Origin: Lentzea kentuckyensis
Lineage (GTDB): Bacteria > Actinomycetota > Actinomycetes > Mycobacteriales > Pseudonocardiaceae
Reading direction: 5' to 3'
NCBI RefSeq assembly: GCF_002150765.1
Contig: NZ_MUYM01000074.1
Span: 1 to 53,217 of the forward strand
DNA: 53,217 nt
Shown here: in pieces, positions 7,592 to 15,002 of the stretch
Layout: every line of letters begins with the position of its first letter
How positions within the stretch are numbered: position 1 is the first letter of the stretch
Program-made: the position numbers and the translations under genes
Notes under the pieces: generated by a model
The model's input: only the letters and a program-made list of their open reading frames with translations
Told to the model about the DNA's origin: nothing
Databases searched by the model: none

Positions 7592-8359
7592 GTGGACAAT
7601 GACCTGGTGAGTGACGAGTCGAAGGCCGCCGGCCCAGCAGCCGCGGAGGTCGCCGAGTCCGCGGTCGAGGTGCAGGTCAGCGAGCCGGAGACGACCGAGG
7701 TACCGAAGGCCGCCGAGCTGGTCGTGCCCGAGGACGAAGCCGGGGAGAAGCCCGCCGAGCGGGTCGTCTCCGAGGAGGACGTCGTCGAGCCGGAGTTCTC
7801 GATCACCGGTTCGCTGCCGGAACCGAGGACGAAGATCCTCGCGATCATGGCGGCCGGGGTGCTGGCCTTCGACGTGCTCACCAAGGTGCTGTCCGTGGCG
7901 TTCCTCGAGGGCGCCGAGCCGATCAAGATCTTCGGCGGCGTGCTGTACCTGACGTTCGTCCGCAACCCCGGCGCCGCGTTCGGCCTGGCCGAGGGCATGA
8001 CGTGGATCCTGGCGCTGATCGCGCTGGGCGTCGCCGGGTTCATCGTCTGGATCTCGCGCAACCTCCGCTCCCAGGGCTGGGCCGTCGGCCTGGGCCTGGT
8101 GCTGGGAGGCGCCGTCGGCAACCTCGCCGACCGCCTCTTCCGCGAGCCGGGCCCGATGCGCGGCCACGTGGTGGACTTCCTGTCGCTGTTCGACCCGTAC
8201 GGCCGTGTGTGGCCGGTGTTCAACGTCGCCGACATGGCGATCGTCTGCGGTGGCGCGACGATCATCATCCTGGCGCTGAGGCAGCACGACTACGACGGCA
8301 CGGTGCACAAGGATGCTCCCGTTCCCGTGGAACCGGCCGGGCTGCAGGAGTCGAAGTAG
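7592..8359 (+). CDS. lspA: Lipoprotein signal peptidase (signal peptidase II)
   Basis: 255 aa. The C-terminal 175 residues are a standard LspA with four membrane segments. The two catalytic aspartates are in 'GNLADRLF' (Asp180) and 'FNVADMAI' (Asp214), and 'FVRNPGAAFGLAEG' is the conserved loop. It cleaves the signal peptide of diacylglyceryl-prolipoproteins in the cytoplasmic membrane. About 78 N-terminal residues before the first helix are acidic and Ala/Glu/Val-rich, an extension absent from typical LspA (about 160-200 aa). GTG 7592 is the longest start; GTG 7607 (five codons in) is also possible. The pseudouridine synthase follows 56 nt downstream, the same order as in mycobacteria. Confidence 0.95.
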   Translation: MDNDLVSDESKAAGPAAAEVAESAVEVQVSEPETTEVPKAAELVVPEDEAGEKPAERVVSEEDVVEPEFSITGSLPEPRTKILAIMAAGVLAFDVLTKVLSVAFLEGAEPIKIFGGVLYLTFVRNPGAAFGLAEGMTWILALIALGVAGFIVWISRNLRSQGWAVGLGLVLGGAVGNLADRLFREPGPMRGHVVDFLSLFDPYGRVWPVFNVADMAIVCGGATIIILALRQHDYDGTVHKDAPVPVEPAGLQESK

Positions 8360-8415
8360 CCGCACTTGGTAGATTCAGCGGGTTCTGCAAGGCGAAGAAG
8401 GTCGAGGCCCCCCGC

Positions 8416-9345
8416 GTGAGCGGTTACCGAACGCTGCCGATTCCCGACGGTTTGGACGGCATGCGTGTCGACGCTGGCCTCGCGAAGCTGCTCGGCCTGT
8501 CCCGCACCGTGGTCGCGGCCATCGCCGACGCCGACGACGTGCTGATCAACGGCCGGGTGGTCGGCAAGTCCGACCGGCTGACTGCCGGGGCCATGCTGGA
8601 GATCACGCTGCCGGCGCCGCCGCAGCCCGTGACCGTGCAGGCCATCCCGGTCGAGGGACTGATCATCCTGCACGAGGACGACGACATCATCGTCGTCGAC
8701 AAGCCGGTGGGCGTGGCCGTGCACCCGTCGCCGGGCTGGACCGGCCCGACCGTGGTGGGCGGGCTCGCCGGCGCCGGTCACCGCGTCGCCACGTCCGGTG
8801 CCGCCGAACGCCAGGGCGTCGTGCACCGCCTCGACGTGGGCACGACCGGCGTGATGGTGGTGGCGAAGTCCGAGTCCGCCTACTCGGCGTTGAAGCACGC
8901 CTTCAAAGAGCGGACCGTCGACAAGGTCTACCACGCGATCGTGCAGGGGCACCCGGACCCGATCAAGGGCACCATCGACGCGCCGATCGACCGGCACCCC
9001 AAGCACGACTACAAGTTCGCCGTGATGAACTCCGGCAAGCCCTCCATCACGCACTACGAGGTGATGGAGGCGTTCCGCGCCGCGTCGTTGGTCGAGGTCC
9101 ACCTGGAGACCGGTCGTACGCACCAGATCCGCGTGCACTTCTCCGCGCTGCACCACCCGTGCGTCGGCGACCTGACGTACGGCGCCGACCCGACGTTGTC
9201 CAAGCGGCTCGGGGTGTCCCGGCAGTGGCTGCACGCGCGGCAGCTCGGGTTCCACCACCCGGCGGACGGGCAGTGGGTCACGTTCACGTCCGAGTACCCG
9301 GACGACCTGTCGGCGGCGTTGGAGAAGCTGCGCGAAGAAGGCTGA
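8416..9345 (+). CDS. RluA-family 23S rRNA pseudouridine synthase
   Basis: 309 aa, starting at GTG 8416 (MSGYRTLPIPDGLDGMR). Residues 14-65 form an S4-type RNA-binding domain ('MRVDAGLAKLLGLSRTVVAA...VLINGRVV'). Residues 80-290 are the catalytic domain, with the RluA/RluD motif 'HRLDVGTTGVMVVAKS' in which Asp140 is the catalytic residue, and 'LETGRTHQIRVHF' near residue 235. It isomerises specific uridines of 23S rRNA (RluD-type specificity is likely but not provable here). A TAGATT hexamer (8372-8377) upstream could be a -10 element with a short leader. The preceding gene is lspA, the following one a Nudix hydrolase 10 nt away. Confidence 0.93.
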   Translation: MSGYRTLPIPDGLDGMRVDAGLAKLLGLSRTVVAAIADADDVLINGRVVGKSDRLTAGAMLEITLPAPPQPVTVQAIPVEGLIILHEDDDIIVVDKPVGVAVHPSPGWTGPTVVGGLAGAGHRVATSGAAERQGVVHRLDVGTTGVMVVAKSESAYSALKHAFKERTVDKVYHAIVQGHPDPIKGTIDAPIDRHPKHDYKFAVMNSGKPSITHYEVMEAFRAASLVEVHLETGRTHQIRVHFSALHHPCVGDLTYGADPTLSKRLGVSRQWLHARQLGFHHPADGQWVTFTSEYPDDLSAALEKLREEG

Positions 9346-9355
9346 CGACCGCGAC

Positions 9356-9811
9356 GTGCCGTACACGAGTTTCGTAGATGTCCTGCTGATCCTGGTGCGG
9401 GACGGGCACGTGCTGCTCGCCGAACGGTCGGGCACCGGCTACGCCGATGGTCAGTGGAACCTCCCGTCGGGCAAGCTCGAAGAGGGCGAGGACCTCGTCG
9501 CCGCGGTGATGCGCGAGGCCCGGGAAGAGATCGACCTCGGGCTCACCCGCGCCGATCTGGTGATGGCCACCTCCGTGCACTACCTGAGCCCGGAGGGACG
9601 CGCTCGCGTCGGCTTCTTCTTCCACGCCCCGCGCTGGCGCGGGGAACCGCGCAATGCCGAGCCCCACAAGTGCGCACGGATCCAGTGGTTCCCGCTCGAT
9701 CAGCTCCCGCCCAACACCGTGCCGTACACGCATGCGGGCGTGGAGCTGTTCCGCCGTGGCGAGTCCTTCGGTCTGCAAGGTTGGCCGGGCTTGCCGAATG
9801 CGTCTGGGTAA
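9356..9811 (+). CDS. Nudix hydrolase
   Basis: 151 aa starting at GTG 9356. The Nudix box spans 'GKLEEGEDLVAAVMREAREE' (residues about 41-60), followed by I-D-L where most members have x-G-U, so the last glycine is Asp. It hydrolyses a nucleoside diphosphate linked to another moiety, using Mg2+ held by the Glu residues of REAREE. 'YLSPEGRARVGFFFHA' and 'IQWFPLDQLP' are typical of small ADP-ribose/8-oxo-dGTP-type members; the substrate cannot be assigned. It lies 10 nt after the pseudouridine synthase stop and is probably co-transcribed. Confidence 0.88.
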   Translation: MPYTSFVDVLLILVRDGHVLLAERSGTGYADGQWNLPSGKLEEGEDLVAAVMREAREEIDLGLTRADLVMATSVHYLSPEGRARVGFFFHAPRWRGEPRNAEPHKCARIQWFPLDQLPPNTVPYTHAGVELFRRGESFGLQGWPGLPNASG

Positions 9812-9834
9812 ATCATCGGTTGACGAGCTTTCAT

Positions 9835-9863
9835 TTGATGTTAATCGGTGACCTGCCTAGCGT
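9835..9863 (+). promoter_or_regulatory. Promoter of NAD(P)-binding protein gene
   Basis: TTGATG (9835-9840), a 17-nt spacer and TAGCGT (9858-9863), followed after 7 nt by the ATG at 9871. This geometry predicts a leaderless mRNA. Confidence 0.6.
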
Positions 9864-9870
9864 TCTCGGC

Positions 9871-10473
9871 ATGAACCTCATCGTGCTCGCCGCCTCCGGC
9901 CGGACCGGTCATGCCCTCGCCCGCCAGGCCCTGGACCGCGGCCACGCCGTCACGGCGATCGCCCGCGACCCCGAGCGCATCACCCTCGACCACGCCAACC
10001 TGCACAAGGTCGCCGGCGACGTGAGCGACCCGGCGAGCATCGCCGCGGTCGTCGGTGCGGACTCCGTCGTCCTGTCCGGGCTCGGCACCGACCGCGCGGG
10101 CACCTTGCTCGACGGCGCCAAGGCGGTCGTCGCCGCCGGACCGCGGCGGATCATCTGGCTCGGCGCGTACGGCACGGGTGCGTCCGCGGAGGCGGCGGGC
10201 GAGGGCGCCGGGGTGCTCTGGAAGGTGATGGGCGACCGGATCCCGGACAAGATCGCGGCCGACAACGCCGTGCTCGCGGCCGGTGGGACCGTCTTCCACG
10301 CCGGGGTGCTCAGCGACGAACCGGAGAGCCCTGGCCGGCGCACGGTCGGGCTGGACGACGCGCCGCCGTTCGATCTCGGCGCGAAGGTCGGCCGCGACAC
10401 CGTCGCGGCGGCGATGCTCGACGAGGCCGAGGAGCCGCGCTTTCCCGGAACTGTCGCCCTACCGCTGGCCTAG
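9871..10473 (+). CDS. NAD(P)-binding Rossmann (atypical SDR) protein
   Basis: 200 aa starting MNLIVLAASGRTGHALARQA. Residues 3-12 form the nucleotide-binding loop (AASGRTG, the GxxGxxG-like variant of atypical short-chain dehydrogenases). 'AVTAIARDPERI' follows at the second strand, where Arg suggests NADPH preference, then 'VAGDVSDP'. It lacks the Tyr-x3-Lys catalytic pair of classical SDRs, as in BlvrB/NmrA-like members that act as reductases or redox sensors. It is preceded by a clean promoter and overlaps the convergent LysR gene by 15 nt. It may be that regulator's target, but it is not divergent from it. Exact reaction unknown. Confidence 0.8.
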   Translation: MNLIVLAASGRTGHALARQALDRGHAVTAIARDPERITLDHANLHKVAGDVSDPASIAAVVGADSVVLSGLGTDRAGTLLDGAKAVVAAGPRRIIWLGAYGTGASAEAAGEGAGVLWKVMGDRIPDKIAADNAVLAAGGTVFHAGVLSDEPESPGRRTVGLDDAPPFDLGAKVGRDTVAAAMLDEAEEPRFPGTVALPLA

Positions 10474-11358
10474 GACCTCGGCGAGGGTCGCGCGGACCTG
10501 GTCGCGGAACCACGCATGGGCCAGGTCGGAGTCGTAGCGCTGGTGCCAGTTGCAGTTGATCGGCGCCTCCGGGGACTTGACCGGCAGCGGCAGGGTGACC
10601 AGGCCGAACGCCTCGATCAACGGACCGCAGAGGATCGCCGTGGTGGTGACCAGGGCGTCGCTCGTGGCCACGATCTGCAGGGCGGTCGCCACGGTCGCCA
10701 CGGTCGCGATCACCCTGCGGTGCAGTCCGGCCGACGCCAGCAGGTCGTCGATCGGGGCGGTGAACCGGCCGCGCCGGGAGACCAGCACGTGCGGGTAGGC
10801 CGCGTACCCGCGCAGATCCAGTTCGGTGCACGGATGCCCGGCCCGCAGGACCACGGCCAGCGGGTCGGTGCCGAGTTGTTCGGAGCGGAACTCGGGCAGG
10901 TTCGGTGTGCCGCCGCCGAGTTCCAGGTCGACCCGGCCGTGCCGCAGGTCGTCGGTGTCGGTGGAGTGCTCGGCGAGCACCCGCAGCCGCACGCCGGGTG
11001 CCTGGGTCGCGATCCTGCCGATCAGCGACGGCACCACCGCCGAGGCGAGGGCGTCGTGGCACTGGACCGTGAAGGTGCGGTCCAGCTGGGCGAGGTCCAG
11101 TTCACGGCTCGGCGACAGCACGGCGTTGGCCTGCCGCACCAGCCGGTGCACCTCCTCGGAGATCGCCAGCGCGTACGGCGTCGGCGTCATCGAGTGGCCG
11201 GTGCGCACCAGGATGTCGTCGCCGGTCACCTTCCTGATCCGCCCGAGGGTGCGGCTGACCGCGGGTGACGACAGGTGCAGCCGCTCCGCCGCGCCCATCA
11301 CGCTGCCCTCTTCGAGCAGGGCGTCCAGCACGGTCAGCAGATTCAGATCCGCTTGCAT
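10459..11358 (-). CDS. LysR family transcriptional regulator
   Basis: 299 aa, starting at ATG 11358 (MQADLNLLTVLDALLEEGS); a TTG three codons upstream is less likely. The N-terminal winged HTH is at residues 4-62 ('SVMGAAERLHLSSPAVSRTLGRIRKVTGDDILVR'). A linker helix and a periplasmic-binding-like effector domain (about 90-290) follow. The 23-bp gap to the divergent IMPase-like gene is too short for two full promoters, so regulator binding would affect both. LysR proteins usually activate a divergent gene in response to a small ligand; the ligand is unknown. Its 3' end overlaps the convergent Rossmann gene. Confidence 0.9.
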   Translation of the reverse strand: MQADLNLLTVLDALLEEGSVMGAAERLHLSSPAVSRTLGRIRKVTGDDILVRTGHSMTPTPYALAISEEVHRLVRQANAVLSPSRELDLAQLDRTFTVQCHDALASAVVPSLIGRIATQAPGVRLRVLAEHSTDTDDLRHGRVDLELGGGTPNLPEFRSEQLGTDPLAVVLRAGHPCTELDLRGYAAYPHVLVSRRGRFTAPIDDLLASAGLHRRVIATVATVATALQIVATSDALVTTTAILCGPLIEAFGLVTLPLPVKSPEAPINCNWHQRYDSDLAHAWFRDQVRATLAEVLGQR

Positions 11359-11381
11359 GACAGTCAATCTTGGAGGAAGCC

Positions 11382-12161
11382 ATGATCGCAGCCACCACCG
11401 CCGCCGTCCGCCGTGCCGGAGCGCGAATGCGGAAGCGCTGTTCGCCGGAGTCGCGGGCGTCCTCGCTCGACGAGATCATCGCGGCCGTCCGCGCCAACGA
11501 CGCGGCTGTCGTCGACCTGCTGCGGCCGGAACTCGCCGAGATCCGCCCGAGCGCGCGGTGGCTCGACGACGAGCACGGCTCCGGCCCGCTGGAACCGGGC
11601 GAGTGGTGGCTCGTCGACCCGGTCGGCGGCAACATGAACGCGGTCCACGGCATGACCGACTGGAACATCGGCGTGAGCCTGGTCCGCGACGGCCGCCCGG
11701 TGCTGTCCGTCGTCCACTTCCCGCTGTTCGACGAGATGTTCACGGCCACCGAGGGCGGCGGCGCGTTCCTGAACGGCGTCCGCCTCGAGGTCTCGGACAA
11801 GACCTCACTCGACGGCGCGCTGGCCGGCACCGGTCAGGCCCAGCCGGGGCAGGGGCCGGAGATGGCGGACCGGGTGGGCGCGTCCTACAGCGCGATGGCG
11901 AAGGAGGCGCTCTACGTGCGGATCTCCGTGCCGGTGACCCATCAGCTCGCCCAGGTCGCCGCGGGACGGATGGATGTGCACTGGCAGTACGACAACGTGC
12001 GCTCGCACGCGTCCGGTGTGCTGCTCGTTCAGGAAGCGGGCGGTGTCGTCACCGATCTCGACGGCGAGCCGTGGGAGCTGACCACCCGCGAGTACCTCGC
12101 CGCCGCGCCCGGCGTGCACGACGCGGCGTTGCAGGTGCTCAGCCGGGTGGACTCCAGGTGA
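11382..12161 (+). CDS. Inositol-monophosphatase-family protein with altered metal site
   Basis: 259 aa, starting at ATG 11382 with GGAGGAAG upstream. The fold signature of the IMPase/FBPase family is clear: 'EWWLVDPVGGNMNAVHG' at the place of the DPIDGTxN metal motif, 'TEGGGAFLNGVRL' in the middle and 'LLVQEAGGVVTDLDGEPW' near the C-terminus. Two metal-binding aspartates look lost: DPIDG is DPVGG (second Asp to Gly), and the WDxAAG motif reads RSHASG. The protein may therefore have lost Mg2+-dependent phosphatase activity, or use a different substrate or metal arrangement. It is divergent from a LysR gene (23-bp gap) and overlaps the convergent NAD(P)H-binding gene by 23 nt. Confidence 0.78.
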   Translation: MIAATTAAVRRAGARMRKRCSPESRASSLDEIIAAVRANDAAVVDLLRPELAEIRPSARWLDDEHGSGPLEPGEWWLVDPVGGNMNAVHGMTDWNIGVSLVRDGRPVLSVVHFPLFDEMFTATEGGGAFLNGVRLEVSDKTSLDGALAGTGQAQPGQGPEMADRVGASYSAMAKEALYVRISVPVTHQLAQVAAGRMDVHWQYDNVRSHASGVLLVQEAGGVVTDLDGEPWELTTREYLAAAPGVHDAALQVLSRVDSR

Positions 12162-12891
12162 GGTCGATGGTGTCCATGGCGAGCGCGGCCCTCGCCTGCC
12201 GGGCCAGGCCGCGCGGGCCGACGCGGGCGAGCACCTTCAGCGCGAGCGGTGGCACGTGCCGGGGAGTCTCTGGCCGCACGGTCGCGGCGAGCTCGTTGAA
12301 CGTCAGGTTCTGCCCGCCCGCCTCCAGCACCTGACCGCGCAGGCCGGGGTCGACCACGGCCCGCTCGACGAGCGCGGCCACCTCGTCGACGCCGACGAAG
12401 TTGATCGGGTTGTCGCCGCCGCCGAACACCAGCGGCCGCCGCGACCGGCCGAGCAGCTCGACCCACAGTTCGCGGAACGCGGTGGCCCGGACGACTGTCC
12501 ACCGCATACCGCTGGCACGCAGGTGCTCCTCGGCCGCGTACTTCATCCGGTGCAGCAGCATCGGGTGGTCCGGGGCCGCGCCCTGCACCGACAGCATGAT
12601 CACGTCCGCGCCCGCCTCCTTCGCCGCGTCGACGAGGTGGGCGTTGCCGTCGCGGTCGACGGTCTCCGGCGTCACGCCGCCGGGCCCGGCGAACCCGTGC
12701 ACGGCGGAGACCACCACGTCGACCTGCCCGAACGCGAGCGGGCGCCGCACGTCGCCCACGACGACAGCGGCCGGCAGCCCGGCGGCGCGGGCCGGATCTC
12801 TGGTGAGCACGCTGACCGGCAGCCCGCGGTCGGCCAGCCTCCGCACGACCAGCCTGCCGAGCCGGCCGGTGCCGCCCGCCACGAGGATCAC
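12139..12891 (-). CDS. NAD(P)H-binding NmrA-like/atypical SDR
   Basis: 250 aa, starting at GTG 12891 (VILVAGGTGRLGRLVVRRLA). GGTGRLG is the dinucleotide loop, 'SVLTRDPARA' follows the second strand (Arg favours NADP), and 'VDVVVSAVHGF' occupies the third/fourth strand. 'WTVVRATAFRELW' is typical of NmrA/YwnB-type proteins that bind NAD(P)H and act as quinone reductases or redox sensors. The start overlaps the stop of the SnoaL-like gene by 4 nt (GTGA), so the pair is translationally coupled. Both are probably under the adjacent TetR regulator through the palindrome at 13302-13331. Reaction unknown. Confidence 0.83.
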   Translation of the reverse strand: MILVAGGTGRLGRLVVRRLADRGLPVSVLTRDPARAAGLPAAVVVGDVRRPLAFGQVDVVVSAVHGFAGPGGVTPETVDRDGNAHLVDAAKEAGADVIMLSVQGAAPDHPMLLHRMKYAAEEHLRASGMRWTVVRATAFRELWVELLGRSRRPLVFGGGDNPINFVGVDEVAALVERAVVDPGLRGQVLEAGGQNLTFNELAATVRPETPRHVPPLALKVLARVGPRGLARQARAALAMDTIDLTWSPPG

Positions 12892-13283
12892 GGCGCACCG
12901 CCGACGTGCCGGGCCAGCGCGGCGTCGACGCCGGGGCCGCCGTGCTCGACGGGTTCCAGGTAGAACCGCCCCCACGCCGCGCGGTCGTCCTCGACGCCGA
13001 AGATCACCACGCCGCGCATCAGGTGCGGCGAGCCGTCGGGCCGCGTGCCGCGGTGCTCCCACTCGCTCCACACGGTGTCGCCGTCGGTCACGTGCCGCAG
13101 CACCTCGACCTCCAGGTCGCCCACGGTGGCGAAGATCCGTTCCCAGTTGCGCCGGACCTGGTCCCGCCCCCGGAAGCCGCGTTCGGGATGTGCCGGCGTC
13201 TCGTTGACGTAGCCGGGCGTGAAGCAGTCCACGAGCGCGTCCAGGTCGCGCGCGTTGGCGGCCCGCTGGAGCCGTTCGATCAT
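12888..13283 (-). CDS. SnoaL-like/NTF2-fold protein
   Basis: 131 aa, starting at ATG 13283 (MIERLQRAANARDLDALVDC) with GGAGG upstream. The pattern 'NARDLDALVDCFTPGYVNETP ... RGFRGRDQVRRNWERIF' is the alpha+beta cone of the SnoaL/ketosteroid-isomerase superfamily: an N-terminal helix, 'FTPGYV' and a 'GRDQVRRN' helix. Members catalyse isomerisation or cyclisation, or just bind ligands; no catalytic Asp/His can be fixed. It is the first gene of a two-gene operon with the NAD(P)H-binding protein and is divergent from TetR (13342), sharing the 30-bp palindrome. Confidence 0.8.
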   Translation of the reverse strand: MIERLQRAANARDLDALVDCFTPGYVNETPAHPERGFRGRDQVRRNWERIFATVGDLEVEVLRHVTDGDTVWSEWEHRGTRPDGSPHLMRGVVIFGVEDDRAAWGRFYLEPVEHGGPGVDAALARHVGGAP

Positions 13284-13301
13284 GGTGGCCACCTCCTCGG
13301 G

Positions 13302-13331
13302 ATATTCGGTACAGTCGCCTGTACTGAATAT
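13302..13331. promoter_or_regulatory. TetR-type operator palindrome
   Basis: ATATTCGGTACAG (13302-13314), a TCGC spacer and CTGTACTGAATAT (13319-13331): 13-bp arms with one mismatch. It lies in the 58-bp gap between the divergent SnoaL-like and TetR genes, so one bound dimer pair could repress both. Confidence 0.8.
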
Positions 13332-13341
13332 GGGAGCACAC

Positions 13342-13983
13342 ATGTCGGAAGTCAAGCGTCGCTACGACTCGGGCGGGCGAAAACGTCAGGCGGAGCAGAC
13401 GCGCGCGGCGGTGCTGGACGCGGCGCAGCGGTTGTTCCTCGCCAACGGCTACGCGGGCACGGCGATCGCCGACGTCGCCACGGCGGCCGGGGTGTCGGTG
13501 GAGACCGTCTACAAACGCTTCCGCGGCAAGGCGGGCCTGGTACGCGCACTGCGGGAGCGGGCGCTCGCAGGGGTGGGACCCGTTCACGCCGAGCAGCGCT
13601 CCGACACGTTGCGGGGCGAGGATCCGCACACCCTCGTGCGCGGCTGGGGGATGCTCGCCGCGGAGGTGGCGCCGCTGGTCGCGCCGATCCTGCTGCTGGT
13701 CCGCGACGGGGCCGTGCACGACCAGGACCTGGCCCGGTTGCGCGACGAGTTGGACGACGACCGGTTCAGCCGGATGAAGGACAACGCCCGCGCGTTGCAC
13801 GACCGCGGCCACCTGCGGCCCGGCGTGTCGCTGGAGGAGGCCGCCGAGGTGCTGTGGACCTACACGGCGCCGGAGCTGTTCGAGCTGCTGGTGCTGCGCC
13901 GCGGCTGGTCCGCCGGCCGGTTCGGCGCGTTCGTGGCGGACTCGCTGGCGTCAGCCCTGCTGGCGCTGGCCCCCAGGACCTAG
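13342..13983 (+). CDS. TetR family transcriptional regulator
   Basis: 213 aa, starting at ATG 13342 (MSEVKRRYDSGGRKRQAEQ), with GGGAG (13332-13336) as Shine-Dalgarno. An in-frame ATG at 13330 lies inside the operator and is less likely. The HTH is at residues 18-62 ('TRAAVLDAAQRLFLANGYAGTAIADVATAAGVSVETVYKRF'). The C-terminal domain is the ligand sensor. Divergent from the SnoaL-like/NAD(P)H-binding operon, it is very likely an autorepressor acting at the 30-bp palindrome. The stop codon shares CTAG with the stop of the opposite gene (13980). Confidence 0.9.
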   Translation: MSEVKRRYDSGGRKRQAEQTRAAVLDAAQRLFLANGYAGTAIADVATAAGVSVETVYKRFRGKAGLVRALRERALAGVGPVHAEQRSDTLRGEDPHTLVRGWGMLAAEVAPLVAPILLLVRDGAVHDQDLARLRDELDDDRFSRMKDNARALHDRGHLRPGVSLEEAAEVLWTYTAPELFELLVLRRGWSAGRFGAFVADSLASALLALAPRT

Positions 13984-14831
13984 TCCTCTACCGTCCACAC
14001 CAGCGTGTTGATGTCCACCTCGGGACGCACGCTCCAGCGGACCTGGATGACGTCGGTCATCTCCGGCAGCACGAACACGGTGTGGCCGCCGGCCGTTTCG
14101 CCCTGCTGCACACCGAGCTTGTGCGCCGGGCGTGAGGACAACGACACCGGCGCCTTCGTCACGGTCTCGCCGGTCTTGGTGACCAGGACCAGGTACATGT
14201 CCGGCAGTGAGGTGTACGGCACCTGAGAGGTGTTCGTCACCTCGGTGTGCACGACCACGGCGCGTTCGCCCTCGGCGAGCTTGTAACCCGCCGCGGTGAA
14301 CAGGAAGTCCGCCGGGTCGACGACCTCCACCAGCTGGATGGACAGGCGGGCGCCCTCGAGGCTGTCGGCCTCCAGCGTCGAGCCGATCTTGCCGGTGCGC
14401 GAGATCGGCTTGGGCTGCGGCTGGTCCGCGCGCACCCACCCGGCCGACTGGGGCGGACCCCACGTGGCCTGGGGCTGGGGCTGGAGTTGCGGCTGTGGCT
14501 GGGCCGGGAACGGCTGGCTGATCGGGGCCTGCGGTCCGTACGGCTGCTGAACCTGGTGCGGACCGCTCTGGTGCACGGAGTACGGGCCGGACGGCGGCGG
14601 GCCCAGGTAGCTGCCGTAGGCGGCGGCGTTCGCGAGGGCGCGCCGCACGCCGTTCGGGTCGCATTCGACGCCGACCAGCAGGGGCAGGCCGCTGCCGGAC
14701 AGGGTGATCAGGCGCATGGCGGCTTCGCGGGGGTCCATGCCCAGACGCTGGGCGATCTCGTGCACGGCTGCGCGGCCCGACTCGGCCAGAACGGCGAGCA
14801 GGCGAGCGTCTACGGGATCGGGGGCCACCAC
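13980..14831 (-). CDS. AsnC/Lrp-type wHTH protein with Pro/Gln linker and Ig-like C-domain
   Basis: About 283 aa from GTG 14831 (MVAPDPVDARLLAVL). This start sits 7 nt after TAGCGT (minus strand, 14844-14839), so the mRNA is probably leaderless; GTG 14870 would add 13 residues. Residues 4-50 resemble a DNA-binding winged helix ('DPVDARLLAVLAESGRAAVH'). Residues 85-140 are a disordered Pro/Gln-rich linker ('PQPQLQPQPQ'). The C-terminal 130 residues look like a beta-sandwich ('RLSIQLVEVVD...ERAVVVHTEVTN') such as a telomere-repeat-factor or DUF4352-like fold. The combination is common just upstream of dnaE in this group; function unknown. Confidence 0.75.
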   Translation of the reverse strand: MVAPDPVDARLLAVLAESGRAAVHEIAQRLGMDPREAAMRLITLSGSGLPLLVGVECDPNGVRRALANAAAYGSYLGPPPSGPYSVHQSGPHQVQQPYGPQAPISQPFPAQPQPQLQPQPQATWGPPQSAGWVRADQPQPKPISRTGKIGSTLEADSLEGARLSIQLVEVVDPADFLFTAAGYKLAEGERAVVVHTEVTNTSQVPYTSLPDMYLVLVTKTGETVTKAPVSLSSRPAHKLGVQQGETAGGHTVFVLPEMTDVIQVRWSVRPEVDINTLVWTVED

Positions 14832-15002
14832 GAATTGAACGCTACCCGCCGCTGTCGATCTCCGCGTCACCGCCCGGCCGGTTGGAGATCATGGCGACAA
14901 ACCGACGTGTCCGAGCGAGAGGTGGGCTTCGAGGCGGGATATGGTTGGCGGATCCGGATTTCGCGTCCTTCCCACGCGTCCGTTCGATCTCCTGGAGGTA
15001 CC

